From: JAEUIE01 sp046350055
Lineage (GTDB): Bacteria > Planctomycetota > Planctomycetia > Gemmatales > HRBIN36
NCBI GenBank assembly: GCA_046350055.1
Contig: JAXMBC010000001.1
Coordinates: forward strand, 3,348,001 to 3,412,000
Length of the DNA stretch: 64,000 nt
Direction: 5' to 3'
The translations under genes were made by a program, and so were the position numbers. Of this stretch, positions 7,860 through 16,660 are shown piece after piece (the stretch's first letter is position 1; each line of letters opens with the position of its first letter). The notes beneath the pieces are model-generated. The model saw only the letters and a list, made by a program, of their open reading frames with translations. It did no database searches and was not told the DNA's origin.

Positions 7860-9248
7860 TTAGACTGGCACCAGCGCAGCCTTCGCATGCAGTGACTGTA
7901 CTGCCAGCGAGAGTTTCTCCGCTGCCTGATTCCAGGCACGGGAAGCTGCCTCTGCGGCTTGTTTCGCGGAATCAGCTGCCTGAACGGCAAATTCGCCTGA
8001 AACTAGAACTGCATCGTGTGCAGACTGTGCAGCCTGTTTGGCCAGAGCTGCAGCTGAGTCCAACGCATGCCACAAAGCTTCGGCTGTGCTGTGTGCAGCA
8101 TGGGAAGCGGATTCTTTGAGCGATGCTGCTGACTGTGCTGCGATCTCTGCGGCTTGAGTCAGGGCCAGATGCGCTTGTTTGGCTTGGTTCGTGGCGGATT
8201 CAGTTACCTGTGAAAACGTCTTGCCGGCAGCGGTCGCCACCTGCTGCGCAGCTAAGGCTGCCTGCGAGGCTACTTCTGCCGCATGCGTTAGCGAGGCAAG
8301 CACCGATTGTGCTGTGGTTTGCAGCGAAACCATCACAGGAGTGACAGTAGCCGCTGGCTCTGGCTTGGGCGCAACGGGATGAACCAGTGCTTCGGGTTTG
8401 GGGTGAAGCTTTTCGTGGGGCACAGCACGAAGATCCCAGACCAGTCCAAAGAACGAGAGCGTACGAAGCATGTAGTAACTGACATCAAACTCCCACCAGA
8501 AGAATCCCTGGTTTGCAGAGCTTTGGTAGTAGTGGTGGTTGTTGTGCCAACCTTCGCCCAGGGTGATGAGGGCCATCAAAGCGCTGTTCTTGCTCTTATC
8601 AGTTGTCTTGTAACGGACATTACCAATGATGTGGCAGAAGGAATTGATGCAGAAAGTCGCATGGTAGGTGATGACGGTACTGACGAAGAAACCCCACACC
8701 ACGCCGCTCCAGCCTGCCAGCAGGTAGCACAGCACTGCAAGCGACAGTCCGGGTACCCAGTGGTTACGGTCGAGCCAGCGGAGTTCGGGATATTTGCTGA
8801 AATCGCGGATAGCCTTCCAGTCGGTGTGGACATAGTCGCTGGAAAGCACCCAGCCGATGTGCGACCACCAGAGGTTATCGACGTGCGGTGAATGCACATC
8901 CTCTTCCAGATCCGAGTGCAGGTGATGATGCCGATGGTGACTGGACCACCACAGTGGGCCTTTCTGCATCGCAGAACATCCCAGCCAGGCCATGACGAAC
9001 TGGAAAAAACGACTGGTCTTGTAGGCACGGTGCGAGAAGTAGCGATGGTAGCCAGCGGTGATGCCAAACATGCGAAGCAGATAGAGCCCAATACACAGGG
9101 CTATTGCTGCGGGTGTCGCGTGAATATCAGGCAGGAATACCAGCAAACAAGCCACGTGCATCAGAATGAATGGTACATTCTTGACCCACATGGGTAATTT
9201 GGATGGTTTCTCAGCCGGTGGCTCGTAATAAGCGGTAGCTGCGCTCAT
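7860..9248 (-). CDS. Acyl-CoA/fatty acid desaturase with alanine-rich tail
   Basis: Membrane di-iron desaturase introducing a double bond into acyl chains. Three histidine boxes are present: HRYFSH (68-73), HHRHHH (104-109) and HNNHH (235-239), with hydrophobic segments around 25-65 and 165-200. The catalytic part ends near residue 290. The last ~160 residues are an unrelated alanine, serine and glutamine-rich helical region with repeating units such as AAEVASQAALAAQQVA and AAEIAAQSAASLKE, probably an amphipathic or coiled-coil tail like LEA or apolipoprotein repeats. Desaturases of this class are normally about 300-330 residues, so the tail is an addition. Confidence 0.93.
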   Translation of the reverse strand: MSAATAYYEPPAEKPSKLPMWVKNVPFILMHVACLLVFLPDIHATPAAIALCIGLYLLRMFGITAGYHRYFSHRAYKTSRFFQFVMAWLGCSAMQKGPLWWSSHHRHHHLHSDLEEDVHSPHVDNLWWSHIGWVLSSDYVHTDWKAIRDFSKYPELRWLDRNHWVPGLSLAVLCYLLAGWSGVVWGFFVSTVITYHATFCINSFCHIIGNVRYKTTDKSKNSALMALITLGEGWHNNHHYYQSSANQGFFWWEFDVSYYMLRTLSFFGLVWDLRAVPHEKLHPKPEALVHPVAPKPEPAATVTPVMVSLQTTAQSVLASLTHAAEVASQAALAAQQVATAAGKTFSQVTESATNQAKQAHLALTQAAEIAAQSAASLKESASHAAHSTAEALWHALDSAAALAKQAAQSAHDAVLVSGEFAVQAADSAKQAAEAASRAWNQAAEKLSLAVQSLHAKAALVPV

Positions 9249-9370
9249 AGGTTGGACGACTCACTAAACAATGAAGGTAGGATTCAGGCAGGATGACGTT
9301 ATCATAACACAGACCAATGACATGAACAGGTGGAAATCTGGACACGGCCATCAGAAACGATGTGTAAAAG

Positions 9371-9395
9371 CAAAAAGGCCCCGATTACGGGGCCT
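9371..9395 (-). terminator. Intrinsic terminator of rpsU
   Basis: On the minus strand the stem AGGCCCCG / CGGGGCCT with a 4-base loop is followed directly by TTTTTG. It stands about 20 bases after the bS21 stop codon and is a textbook Rho-independent terminator. Confidence 0.85.
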
Positions 9396-9413
9396 GTGTC
9401 GGTTCCGAACGGA

Positions 9414-9617
9414 TTACATGCCGCCCTTAAGCTGCAGAGCTTTGCGGATTGCGCTCCGCTTGCGAAGCTGAGCACGGCGACGAAGCTCACAGGGCTTCTC
9501 GTAATGCTTCCGCTTGCGCAGTTCTTTGAAGATACCACTCCGTTCGAGGAGCTTCTTAAAACGTCGTAAGGCCAGACCGATCGGTTCCTTGTCGTTCACA
9601 CGCATCCGCAAAGGCAT
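9414..9617 (-). CDS. rpsU: Small ribosomal subunit protein bS21
   Basis: Basic 67-residue protein with the bS21 pattern: MPLRMRVNDKEP, then IGLALRRFKKLLERSGI, ELRKRKHYEKPCELRR and RAQLRKR. It belongs to the 30S platform near the anti-Shine-Dalgarno end of 16S rRNA. The ATG at 9617 is chosen because AGGAG stands 7 bases upstream and the homology starts there; longer readings add non-conserved residues. The gene is monocistronic, with its own terminator. Confidence 0.95.
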   Translation of the reverse strand: MPLRMRVNDKEPIGLALRRFKKLLERSGIFKELRKRKHYEKPCELRRRAQLRKRSAIRKALQLKGGM

Positions 9618-9886
9618 ATCTACTCCTGACCGCACGCGACTTCACAATGATCTAAGTGAGTACGCTGAGCTACTCCCCTCGTTCACCAGACGTGCCGCAC
9701 AGCCTGATGATGTTCATAACTCCATAGCGGCAGCGGTATATCATACAGATTACAGAACAAGTTCCAGAGCGAAGGCCCAGATTCCTGTTGGATTTTGATC
9801 TGGCATCGTAACCTGTTGCATTGCATGAAGTTACGTTGCAATGGCGATCCTGTCATTCCTTTTTTTCTAGATGGTCTGTCAAGCTG

Positions 9887-11107
9887 CTACCTACCTGTTG
9901 GTAACTTCTGTGGCACATAACCAGGCAGGTCGGCCGGATCAACCGCAAATGCGTAGACCCGGAACGGTGCCGTTTCGACAAAATCATTGTCCGCAGTCAC
10001 AATCAGTAACTTGCGGCCATCGGGGAGATCAGGCCCGAAGCAGATGCCTTCGATCTTCTCTGGCATGTCTGGGCCATGGAGGCCATATTTGGGGTCCAGC
10101 AGGTTGAGGAAAAGTTGCTTCTTGACAGCCTTCAATCCCGAAGGCAGGCCTTTAGCTGGCAGCTCTGCTACATCAGAGACTTCGCTTGCTCCGTCGAGGT
10201 CGATCAGAAAAATCTTCTTGCACTGAGCTTCCAGCCCTCCTTTGCTGTCACGTTCCAGAACGAGAAACTGCGTAGTGTTAACAGCCAGAATCTCGCTCAC
10301 GCCGTTGGCAGCATCATCCAACGGATAAATAAACTCTTTCGTTTTCCCTGTAACCAGATCAAACTGTATCATTCTCGAGTTCAAGCCCACGCGTTTGTTC
10401 TCAGCATTCAATCCGCCGTCCTGGATCAACGGACTTTGCATGATCCCCATCAAGGTTGTTCCATCAGGTGAGATGGCCAGCCCTTCCATTCCACGATTCG
10501 GTTGTCGTCCAGCTTTGTTATGAGGAGGCATTTCCTCCTCCGGCTTGCCTGCAACGATTCGAGGCAGGAATTTCCTTGGTACCGGCAAGGCTCGGAGTCG
10601 TTTGCCGGATGGGCTGAATTCATAGACAAACGGACCATACTCATCACTGATGTAGAAGTGGCCGGATCGCCCCATGCGAATCCCTTCCGGGTCCAATCGC
10701 ATGGATCGTTCAGGCTGTTTGGCATCGAATGCGGTCAGGCTGCCCAGAAAAGGACGTCCTGCTTCATCGGTGAGCAATGTGGTTGCTGTCAGTTTCAAGT
10801 CCACCGGCTTCGCTGCGCCCGGTTGCACGACGATGTCCATCCGATGCACCCGACAGACGAAATCCGTTGCGCCATCCTTGGGGCCTCGATCCGAAGCAAG
10901 CAGATAGCTGTTTGCCTGACCTGAATAGGCAATGGCAGACCCCATTCCTCCCAGACGATTATGAGGCGTGCCATCAGACAGTGTTCCTGGCAAACCTGAA
11001 AGATCAGCTGAATTGCCAGGTAATGTACCCGTCCCAAGGAGTTTGATCTCGCCGGCAGCGAGTGAGCCACTCCATATCAGCCATGCAAGCACAATAATCG
11101 TTCGCAT
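9887..11107 (-). CDS. Secreted esterase-like/phytase-like family protein
   Basis: Matches the phytase-like beta-propeller family (Pfam PF13449 type) in pattern. A signal peptide (MRTIIVLAWLIWSGSLAAG) is followed by family landmarks GGMGSAIAY, DPEGIRMGRSGHFYISDEYGP, NRGMEGLAISPDG and KIEGICFGPDLPDGRKLL. The name is structural; activity on phytate is not shown for most members. It is probably periplasmic. No operon partner: bS21 lies on the same strand but ~270 bases downstream. Confidence 0.85.
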   Translation of the reverse strand: MRTIIVLAWLIWSGSLAAGEIKLLGTGTLPGNSADLSGLPGTLSDGTPHNRLGGMGSAIAYSGQANSYLLASDRGPKDGATDFVCRVHRMDIVVQPGAAKPVDLKLTATTLLTDEAGRPFLGSLTAFDAKQPERSMRLDPEGIRMGRSGHFYISDEYGPFVYEFSPSGKRLRALPVPRKFLPRIVAGKPEEEMPPHNKAGRQPNRGMEGLAISPDGTTLMGIMQSPLIQDGGLNAENKRVGLNSRMIQFDLVTGKTKEFIYPLDDAANGVSEILAVNTTQFLVLERDSKGGLEAQCKKIFLIDLDGASEVSDVAELPAKGLPSGLKAVKKQLFLNLLDPKYGLHGPDMPEKIEGICFGPDLPDGRKLLIVTADNDFVETAPFRVYAFAVDPADLPGYVPQKLPTGR

Positions 11108-11362
11108 ACGCAGTCTTCCTGAACACGGGTCATCGTTGAGATAGCAATAACCTTTGTCTCCTCCACCCGGTTAAGCAGAGATAATACAAGCTTCGTGGAA
11201 TCTTCATCAATTCATGTAATCCGCATTCCTTTCCTAACCATCACTCACCTCTACACGAACTCTTCACTTGGCCATTGCAATTCCGGAGACGCGGTGCGAC
11301 AATGCGACTGATTCGATTCTGTCTGGTGAATTCTGTCTTCACCACTCTCAGGAGGCTGCATC

Positions 11363-11791
11363 ATGGATTTTCAGTTGGATCGTGTGCAGGTCTGGTCATG
11401 CGAGATACCAGACCAGCCTGGCGGCGCAGCAGGCATCCTGGAGCCGCTGGCGCACGCCGGGGCACACCTGGAATTCATTCTCTCTCGCAGGCTTTCCAAC
11501 AAGATCGGTAAAGGAGAACTCTTCGTCGCGCCCATCACCGGCCCGGCTCAGACCAAAGCGGCTCAGGCGGTGCAACTGCATAAAGCCACGGATATGATCC
11601 TGCTCAAGATTTACGGCTCCGACAAACCCGGACTGGCTCACTCGCTCGCATCGTGTCTGGCCAGTGCAGGGATCAATCTGCGAAGCCTCATGATGACCGC
11701 GTTCAGTGGCAAGTTCGTTGCCTACGTCGCCTGCGATTCTCCCGATGATACTGCCAAGGCAGTGAATGCTCTGGCGGCACTTAAACTGTAG
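11363..11791 (+). CDS. Tandem ACT-domain protein
   Basis: Protein of 142 residues that appears to be two ACT domains: residues ~5-62 (VWSCEIPDQPGGAAGILEPL) and ~73-140 (LLKIYGSDKPGLAHSLASCL). ACT domains bind amino acids or other small ligands and regulate metabolic enzymes. No catalytic domain is attached, so it is probably a free-standing sensor or regulatory subunit. AGGAGG stands 8 bases before the ATG. It is followed by a strong terminator, so it is expressed alone. Confidence 0.85.
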   Translation: MDFQLDRVQVWSCEIPDQPGGAAGILEPLAHAGAHLEFILSRRLSNKIGKGELFVAPITGPAQTKAAQAVQLHKATDMILLKIYGSDKPGLAHSLASCLASAGINLRSLMMTAFSGKFVAYVACDSPDDTAKAVNALAALKL

Positions 11792-11809
11792 ATTGAATAA
11801 TTCACTCAA

Positions 11810-11854
11810 CGAGGGACGCCGCCTTCGTAATCCGAAGGCGACGTCCCTCGTTTT
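11810..11854 (+). terminator. Intrinsic terminator after the ACT gene
   Basis: CGAGGGACG-c-CGCCTTCG-taatc-CGAAGGCG-a-CGTCCCTCG followed by TTTT. The stem has about 17 pairs with one internal mismatch. It lies between convergent genes and may serve both. Confidence 0.88.
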
Positions 11855-11861
11855 ACTGGTA

Positions 11862-12680
11862 TCACTTCTTCGTTGTGACATATCGTGTCAGATATTCCAC
11901 AATTACGTCAGCCAGGTCGCCAGTTGTCTTCTCCAGCTTGTTTCGTCCCGAATACTGTCCACCGAACTCCATCTGAATCGCATCGATCCCATAAGCCGTG
12001 TGGCTGCCGTAGGTTTGTACGATGTAACCACCATTGAACTTGGTTTCTTTCTCATCCGACTGGGAGGGTGGCAGCATCGTGTAGCCTCGCGCTTCCAGCA
12101 TTCCCTGAAAGCCATTCGGCCCGGTGAGGGCATTCTTGCCAAAACGTTGCGTGAGTAAGGTCGTCGTCTTACCGTTCTGCGTGCCACGGAAGATGGCATC
12201 TGATCGAACGGCCTGGCCATGCACATCGATCAGCAATCCACTGCCGTGTTTCTCCTTCACCTCTTTGCATGCCTTGGCGAGTGCAGCGTGATAGGTGTCA
12301 TAGAGAGGCTTGGCACCAGCAGATTCGAAGGCTCCTTTTGCTGGCCGATTGGCGTCTATGTATTTCCGACTGAAGTGAGCAATGACAACATGCGGTTTGC
12401 CTCCTAATCGCGATTCCAGTGCAGCAGCCAGCTTCTTCGCCAGCAGATCGGTGTTGATATCCCGCACCGTGGTGAACTGTGCGACGTCGTCTCCGCCCTT
12501 GCGCTCAGGTATGCCGGTTAATGGCAAACTCCCACCATGCGGCGCAGAGATGATGACCGGGATCGAACCCGGCTCGATGGTGATCAGTTTCTTGATATCG
12601 AGCGGAGCAGGGGCTTGGAGGCTCAGGAGCAGGCAGAGCAACATACGTTTATTCCATTTTGGAAGTAGCAGACTCCCCAT
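11862..12680 (-). CDS. N-formylglutamate amidohydrolase-like exported protein
   Basis: Family motifs are ISAPHGG, RDINTDLLA, RKYIDANR, LLIDVHGQ and IQMEFGG, typical of the N-formylglutamate amidohydrolase superfamily, which are zinc hydrolases related to M14 peptidases. A basic N-terminus (KWNKR) followed by MLLCLLLSLQAPA suggests a signal peptide, so the protein is probably periplasmic and its substrate may differ from N-formylglutamate. The ATG at 12680 gives a normal signal peptide. ATG 12644 and TTG 12713 are also possible. It lies downstream of the FmdB-like gene on the same strand. Confidence 0.82.
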   Translation of the reverse strand: MGSLLLPKWNKRMLLCLLLSLQAPAPLDIKKLITIEPGSIPVIISAPHGGSLPLTGIPERKGGDDVAQFTTVRDINTDLLAKKLAAALESRLGGKPHVVIAHFSRKYIDANRPAKGAFESAGAKPLYDTYHAALAKACKEVKEKHGSGLLIDVHGQAVRSDAIFRGTQNGKTTTLLTQRFGKNALTGPNGFQGMLEARGYTMLPPSQSDEKETKFNGGYIVQTYGSHTAYGIDAIQMEFGGQYSGRNKLEKTTGDLADVIVEYLTRYVTTKK

Positions 12681-12716
12681 CGGTAAAAGGGGCTTCTTTT
12701 GCGGCGCAGCCAATTC

Positions 12717-12926
12717 TTACAACCGGCAACATTTTGGTGAGCAAGGTGGCCCCTGGGTCGAACAGCCCATCGGCAGCGACTTCACTTTTGGTGCAGCGGG
12801 AACACTCATCTGTTTCTCAACAGCTTCGCTTTCGCATTGGGGGCATTCCACCACTTCATCTGCGGAGAATACCAGCGTCTCAAATTCCGTTGTACAGTCC
12901 TTGCAGGTGTATTCATATAGTGGCAT
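12717..12926 (-). CDS. FmdB-type zinc ribbon protein
   Basis: Small protein (69 residues) opening MPLYEYTCKDC with a second pair CPQC, the zinc-ribbon signature of FmdB-family putative regulatory proteins. The C-terminus adds five more cysteines (GCSTQGPPCSPKCC), seen in other members as a Cys-rich tail. GAGGAAG lies upstream of the ATG. It sits between the pseudo-rhomboid gene (11 bases upstream) and the amidohydrolase-like gene, all on the minus strand, so the three may be co-transcribed. Confidence 0.88.
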   Translation of the reverse strand: MPLYEYTCKDCTTEFETLVFSADEVVECPQCESEAVEKQMSVPAAPKVKSLPMGCSTQGPPCSPKCCRL

Positions 12927-12937
12927 GGTTCACTTCC

Positions 12938-13861
12938 TCAACTTCGCTTGCGTTTGAGCATCTCGCTTGCCCGTTTCAGCGTGGTCTTCTCATCTTCCGA
13001 GAGGCTTTGCATGCCTCCCTGGGAGACCTTTTCCAGAATGGCATCGACCTTGGCTTCGAGTTGTTCGTCCACCGCGCGTATCACAGGTACGGGGCCGCGA
13101 TCATTCTCGCGTGTTTCAGCGGCATAGTTACGCTGCGGCATTTGCAGGACGGCAGACAGTTGTCGACGTGCGGGCCAGCGTCGTACACGCGGCCAGCGTG
13201 GCCAGCCCGTGAGTCGCAGCCCCAGGACATGATACAATCCGGCAAACGGCAGGCTGAATCCATGCACAGCCAGCCGCACCAGCGGTGGCATTAGTGCCTG
13301 GAAAAAGAACACATCGATAATCAGCGTGAGTACGCCAACGATCCATAAAGGCATGGGCACAAACATGTAAGTAACGATGCGATGAGGCGAAATGAGCACC
13401 GCCCAGCAGAGCAGGGCCATGGCGCCGCCAACCGGTCCGAAGGAAAGCGACGGCATGCCGGGCAAGACGAAGTAATACACCAGCGTCAGGGCAAGGTTGC
13501 TGAGTACACAGCTGATGATGAAAAACACCAGCATCTCCAGCCCGCCAACCAGTTGTTCCAACTCATGCCCGATCATCCAGCAGATGAGCAAGGCAAACAC
13601 CAGTTCCCAGGCATTGTCCGCCACAAAACTGGCCGTGAACAACCGGTGCCATTCCCAGTTGTTGAACATGGCGAAGGTATCGAGTCGCAGGTATTCCTGT
13701 ATCGGGAACGGGCTCTCAGCCGTGAAAATGCACAGGAGATACACGACCGAAAAAACGATCACGATCCCCCAGCAGACCCGTGTCGAACGGATCAGGTCCA
13801 GGTAGGGCGAGGATTCGTCCCGAAAGTAATCGCGATCCTGATAACCCATGGCGGCACTCAA
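12938..13861 (-). CDS. Rhomboid-family membrane protein, probably inactive
   Basis: 307 residues with about six hydrophobic helices (30-48, 84-100, 109-131, 144-157, 170-190, 196-215). The rhomboid signature WEWHRLFTASF (69-79) and the TM4 motif are present, but the active-site GxSG is FGPVGG (141-146), with valine at 144 in place of serine. H200 in AVHGFSLPF may be the remaining dyad histidine. The C-terminus (about 265-303) carries a small helical module (ILEKVSQGGMQSLSEDEK) often found after rhomboids (DUF6576 type). It is probably a pseudo-protease that binds membrane clients. Confidence 0.82.
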   Translation of the reverse strand: MSAAMGYQDRDYFRDESSPYLDLIRSTRVCWGIVIVFSVVYLLCIFTAESPFPIQEYLRLDTFAMFNNWEWHRLFTASFVADNAWELVFALLICWMIGHELEQLVGGLEMLVFFIISCVLSNLALTLVYYFVLPGMPSLSFGPVGGAMALLCWAVLISPHRIVTYMFVPMPLWIVGVLTLIIDVFFFQALMPPLVRLAVHGFSLPFAGLYHVLGLRLTGWPRWPRVRRWPARRQLSAVLQMPQRNYAAETRENDRGPVPVIRAVDEQLEAKVDAILEKVSQGGMQSLSEDEKTTLKRASEMLKRKRS

Positions 13862-14066
13862 ACCAGCACGTCTCCACTATATCGTATGCGTGCTGGTATT
13901 GAAAGTGACTTCGGGGTACGAACTTTAAGCCTCCAAGATTGACGCAGCACGAAGTCGTGCTCTTGGCTGCGAAGAAACATTGTTTCCTCCCGAATGAAAT
14001 GCTTGCTCAGCACCCCACCTGCAGTTTACCATAGCTCGATTGAATCTCGCCACGGGGAATGATGGA

Positions 14067-15281
14067 ATGCTCAGTTTCGTATGTTGCCTGCTGCTCGTTC
14101 CCGCCGACGATTGGACAGAGTTTCGTGGTCCCAACGGTAGCGGCCATGCTCCGACTACGGCCAGAGTGCCGACGACCTGGAGCGAGACACAAAACGTCCG
14201 CTGGAAGACTGCTATTCATGGCAAAGGCTGGTCCTCTCCCGTGGTGCTGGGCAACCAGATCTGGCTGACCACTGCCCCGGAAGATGGCAAGCAGCTCTTT
14301 GCCATGTGCATCGATGCCAGCACCGGTTCCATTGTGCACGACATCAAGGTATTTGATGTCGAGAAACCGGAGTTCTGCCATGCCACCAATAGTTATGCTT
14401 CATGCTCACCTGTTGTTGAACCCGGCATGGTCTATGTGCACTTCGGCAGCTATGGCACAGCTTGTCTGGATGTCAACACAGGCAGGAAGCTCTGGGAACG
14501 GCGTGACTTTCCCTGCGACCACTTCCGTGGGCCGGCGTCGTCTCCGGTGCTCTGGGAAGATCTGCTCATCCTCAGCTTTGATGGCATCGATCAGCAATAC
14601 CTTGCTGCAGTCAACAAGACAACCGGGGCGACTGTCTGGAAGAAGACCCGATCCACGGATTACAAGACCAACAACGGTGACAACAAGAAAGCCTACAGCA
14701 CACCGGGGATCTTCACGATCAACGGCCAGGTGCAGCTGGTTAGTCCCGGAGCAGTCGGATCCATTGCGTACGACCCTCGCACGGGGAATGAGCTGTGGAA
14801 TGTCCGGCACGGTGGCATGAACGCTGCCGCCCGCGTCGTGCATGGCCACGGCCACTTCTATTTCACAACCGGCGATGGTCCGACCAACCTCATTGCCGTG
14901 CCCGACACCGGTCCCAGTCAACGCACCGTTACCTATACGGTCAGCAAGACTGTCCCCAAACGCAGTTCACCGATCCTGGTAGACGACTTGCTCTACTTCA
15001 ACAGCGATGCAGGCATCATCACCTGTGTAGAAGCCCAGACTGGCAAGGAAGTCTGGCAAAAACGTCATGCTGGCAACTTCTGGGCCTCCCCCATCTATGC
15101 CGGTGGCAAGCTCTACTTCCCCAACCAGGAAGGGGTGACCTACGTCCTCGCCCCCGGCCGCGAGTACAAGTTGCTGGCTGAGAACAAACTCGCAACAGGG
15201 GGCAATGCGTCACCCGCTGTGGTGCAGAATGGAATCATCCTGCGAAGCAAATCGCACCTCTACCGACTGGAAGAGAAATAG
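14067..15281 (+). CDS. Secreted PQQ-binding-like beta-propeller protein
   Basis: A signal peptide (MLSFVCCLLLVPA) is followed by a ~390-residue propeller with repeated WXXG-like blades: WTEFRGPNGSG, VVLGNQIWLTT, GRKLWERRDF, TTGATVWKK, RTGNELWNV and TGKEVWQK. Such proteins are common in planctomycetes and most lack demonstrated PQQ dependence. The start at ATG 14067 is selected for the signal peptide. The downstream gene is on the opposite strand, with only five bases between stop codons and no terminator hairpin seen there. Confidence 0.88.
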   Translation: MLSFVCCLLLVPADDWTEFRGPNGSGHAPTTARVPTTWSETQNVRWKTAIHGKGWSSPVVLGNQIWLTTAPEDGKQLFAMCIDASTGSIVHDIKVFDVEKPEFCHATNSYASCSPVVEPGMVYVHFGSYGTACLDVNTGRKLWERRDFPCDHFRGPASSPVLWEDLLILSFDGIDQQYLAAVNKTTGATVWKKTRSTDYKTNNGDNKKAYSTPGIFTINGQVQLVSPGAVGSIAYDPRTGNELWNVRHGGMNAAARVVHGHGHFYFTTGDGPTNLIAVPDTGPSQRTVTYTVSKTVPKRSSPILVDDLLYFNSDAGIITCVEAQTGKEVWQKRHAGNFWASPIYAGGKLYFPNQEGVTYVLAPGREYKLLAENKLATGGNASPAVVQNGIILRSKSHLYRLEEK

Positions 15282-15286
15282 ACGAC

Positions 15287-16657
15287 TTACACCAGCAACT
15301 TCAGCCGCCGCCCTTCCAGGAACGCTGCCGCATCGCTCTCGTTCTGATCGGCATAGGCTACGGCGAATTGACTCATTGCCCGGTCGAACTGGTCTTCCTT
15401 ACCCAGGTATCCTGCGATGATCGCACTATTCCCCGACTTGGCATGAGCTCGGGCCAGGCACCACCCACACAACTTGCCGTATTCTCGCAGTTCACCTGCA
15501 CTCATCTGATCAAGTGCGACGCTGGCTTTCATGTCCCGTAGTTGCCTGACATAAAAGGGGATACCCGATGGCCCCTGTGTCCAGCCCAGAAATGGATCAC
15601 TTGCTGACTGCATTAGTCGCTGACCGGTCACGATACGTTCACCAGGATGCGTGTAGGCTGACCTCTGGGTGAACTGCTCCAGGATAGACGGTCGTGCCTC
15701 TTTCAATTGCAGCACTAGCATGTCGCCATCGTCTGCCTTCAGCAATGCGATAGCACAGCGAGTCCCCACGCTGCCCACGCCTACCGCTTTGCGGGCCACA
15801 TCGACAATTTCGTAGCGCTCCAGTAATTGTCGGCGGTCCGTCTGCAATGTATCCCGATACTGGATGATGATCTGCACCACATTGTCAGCGAAAAAGTCGC
15901 CATCCGTTTCGTGGATGATGGCTGGTGGATCCTCTCGAATGACCAGGCCACCTTCGGGAGTATTGGTGGTGAGTTTTGCCAGGAGACGATCTCCCGTACG
16001 CTGCAGGGCATGCCGCAAGGCAGATTCCAGACGAGTGCGTGATTTGTCCGTGGGGGCGCTGTCAAGAAAGTCATCACTCGTCATACGCGAATGCCAGATT
16101 TCCCGGTGTGTCATGCATGAATACTCACGCAGATGCAGTCGATAGCTGGCAGCAGCGTCGTAAGCCAGTTCCTGTTGCATCTTCCGGTCAAGTGAAAGAG
16201 GAGGTTGTCTGGCAGCAATGGCGATGCTGGCTACCAGCCGTTTCACATCCCATTCCCACGGAGCCAGATGGGTTTCATCGAAATCGGTGATATCGAAAAG
16301 CAGTACCCGCTCCGGGCTGGCGAACAGGCCGAAGTTCATGAGATGTGCATCGCCGCCACTCTGCACCAGTATGCCAGTATGAGGGGTAGCCGCCAGGTCG
16401 CGGGCCATGGTCAGGGGCATGCCACGCAGATAGGCAAACGGCGAAGCCGCCATTCGTTCATGGCGGAGCATCAGCAGATCTGTCAATCGGTTGGTGTTGG
16501 ACAGGATCACCTGCTCGACGACTGCCATCCGGTCGCTGGCCGGCTTCCAGATGGCATGGGCCGAGCGAGGCGTCGTTTGCCTCAGGCGTCGTCCTTCTGC
16601 CTGCGCGTCATTCCAAAACGTCGGATCGACCGTCATGGGTGCTTTGCATGAAAGCAT
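15287..16657 (-). CDS. DUF2252 family protein
   Basis: 456 residues, usual for DUF2252. Landmarks are RHERMAASPFAYLRG, GDAHLMNFG near residue 107, DITDFDETHLAPWEWDVKRL, VGSVGTRC and the late LCGWCLARAHAKSGN. The fold is distantly related to aminoglycoside-phosphotransferase or kinase-like enzymes, but no reaction is established. Three bases separate it from the channel-like gene upstream, so they may be co-translated. The start may be ATG 16636 instead of 16657. Confidence 0.9.
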   Translation of the reverse strand: MLSCKAPMTVDPTFWNDAQAEGRRLRQTTPRSAHAIWKPASDRMAVVEQVILSNTNRLTDLLMLRHERMAASPFAYLRGMPLTMARDLAATPHTGILVQSGGDAHLMNFGLFASPERVLLFDITDFDETHLAPWEWDVKRLVASIAIAARQPPLSLDRKMQQELAYDAAASYRLHLREYSCMTHREIWHSRMTSDDFLDSAPTDKSRTRLESALRHALQRTGDRLLAKLTTNTPEGGLVIREDPPAIIHETDGDFFADNVVQIIIQYRDTLQTDRRQLLERYEIVDVARKAVGVGSVGTRCAIALLKADDGDMLVLQLKEARPSILEQFTQRSAYTHPGERIVTGQRLMQSASDPFLGWTQGPSGIPFYVRQLRDMKASVALDQMSAGELREYGKLCGWCLARAHAKSGNSAIIAGYLGKEDQFDRAMSQFAVAYADQNESDAAAFLEGRRLKLLV

Positions 16658-16660
16658 GAT

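Noticed and set aside
7860..8360. Desaturase tail as a separate gene
   Set aside because: It is in one uninterrupted frame with the desaturase and has no ribosome site or likely start of its own.
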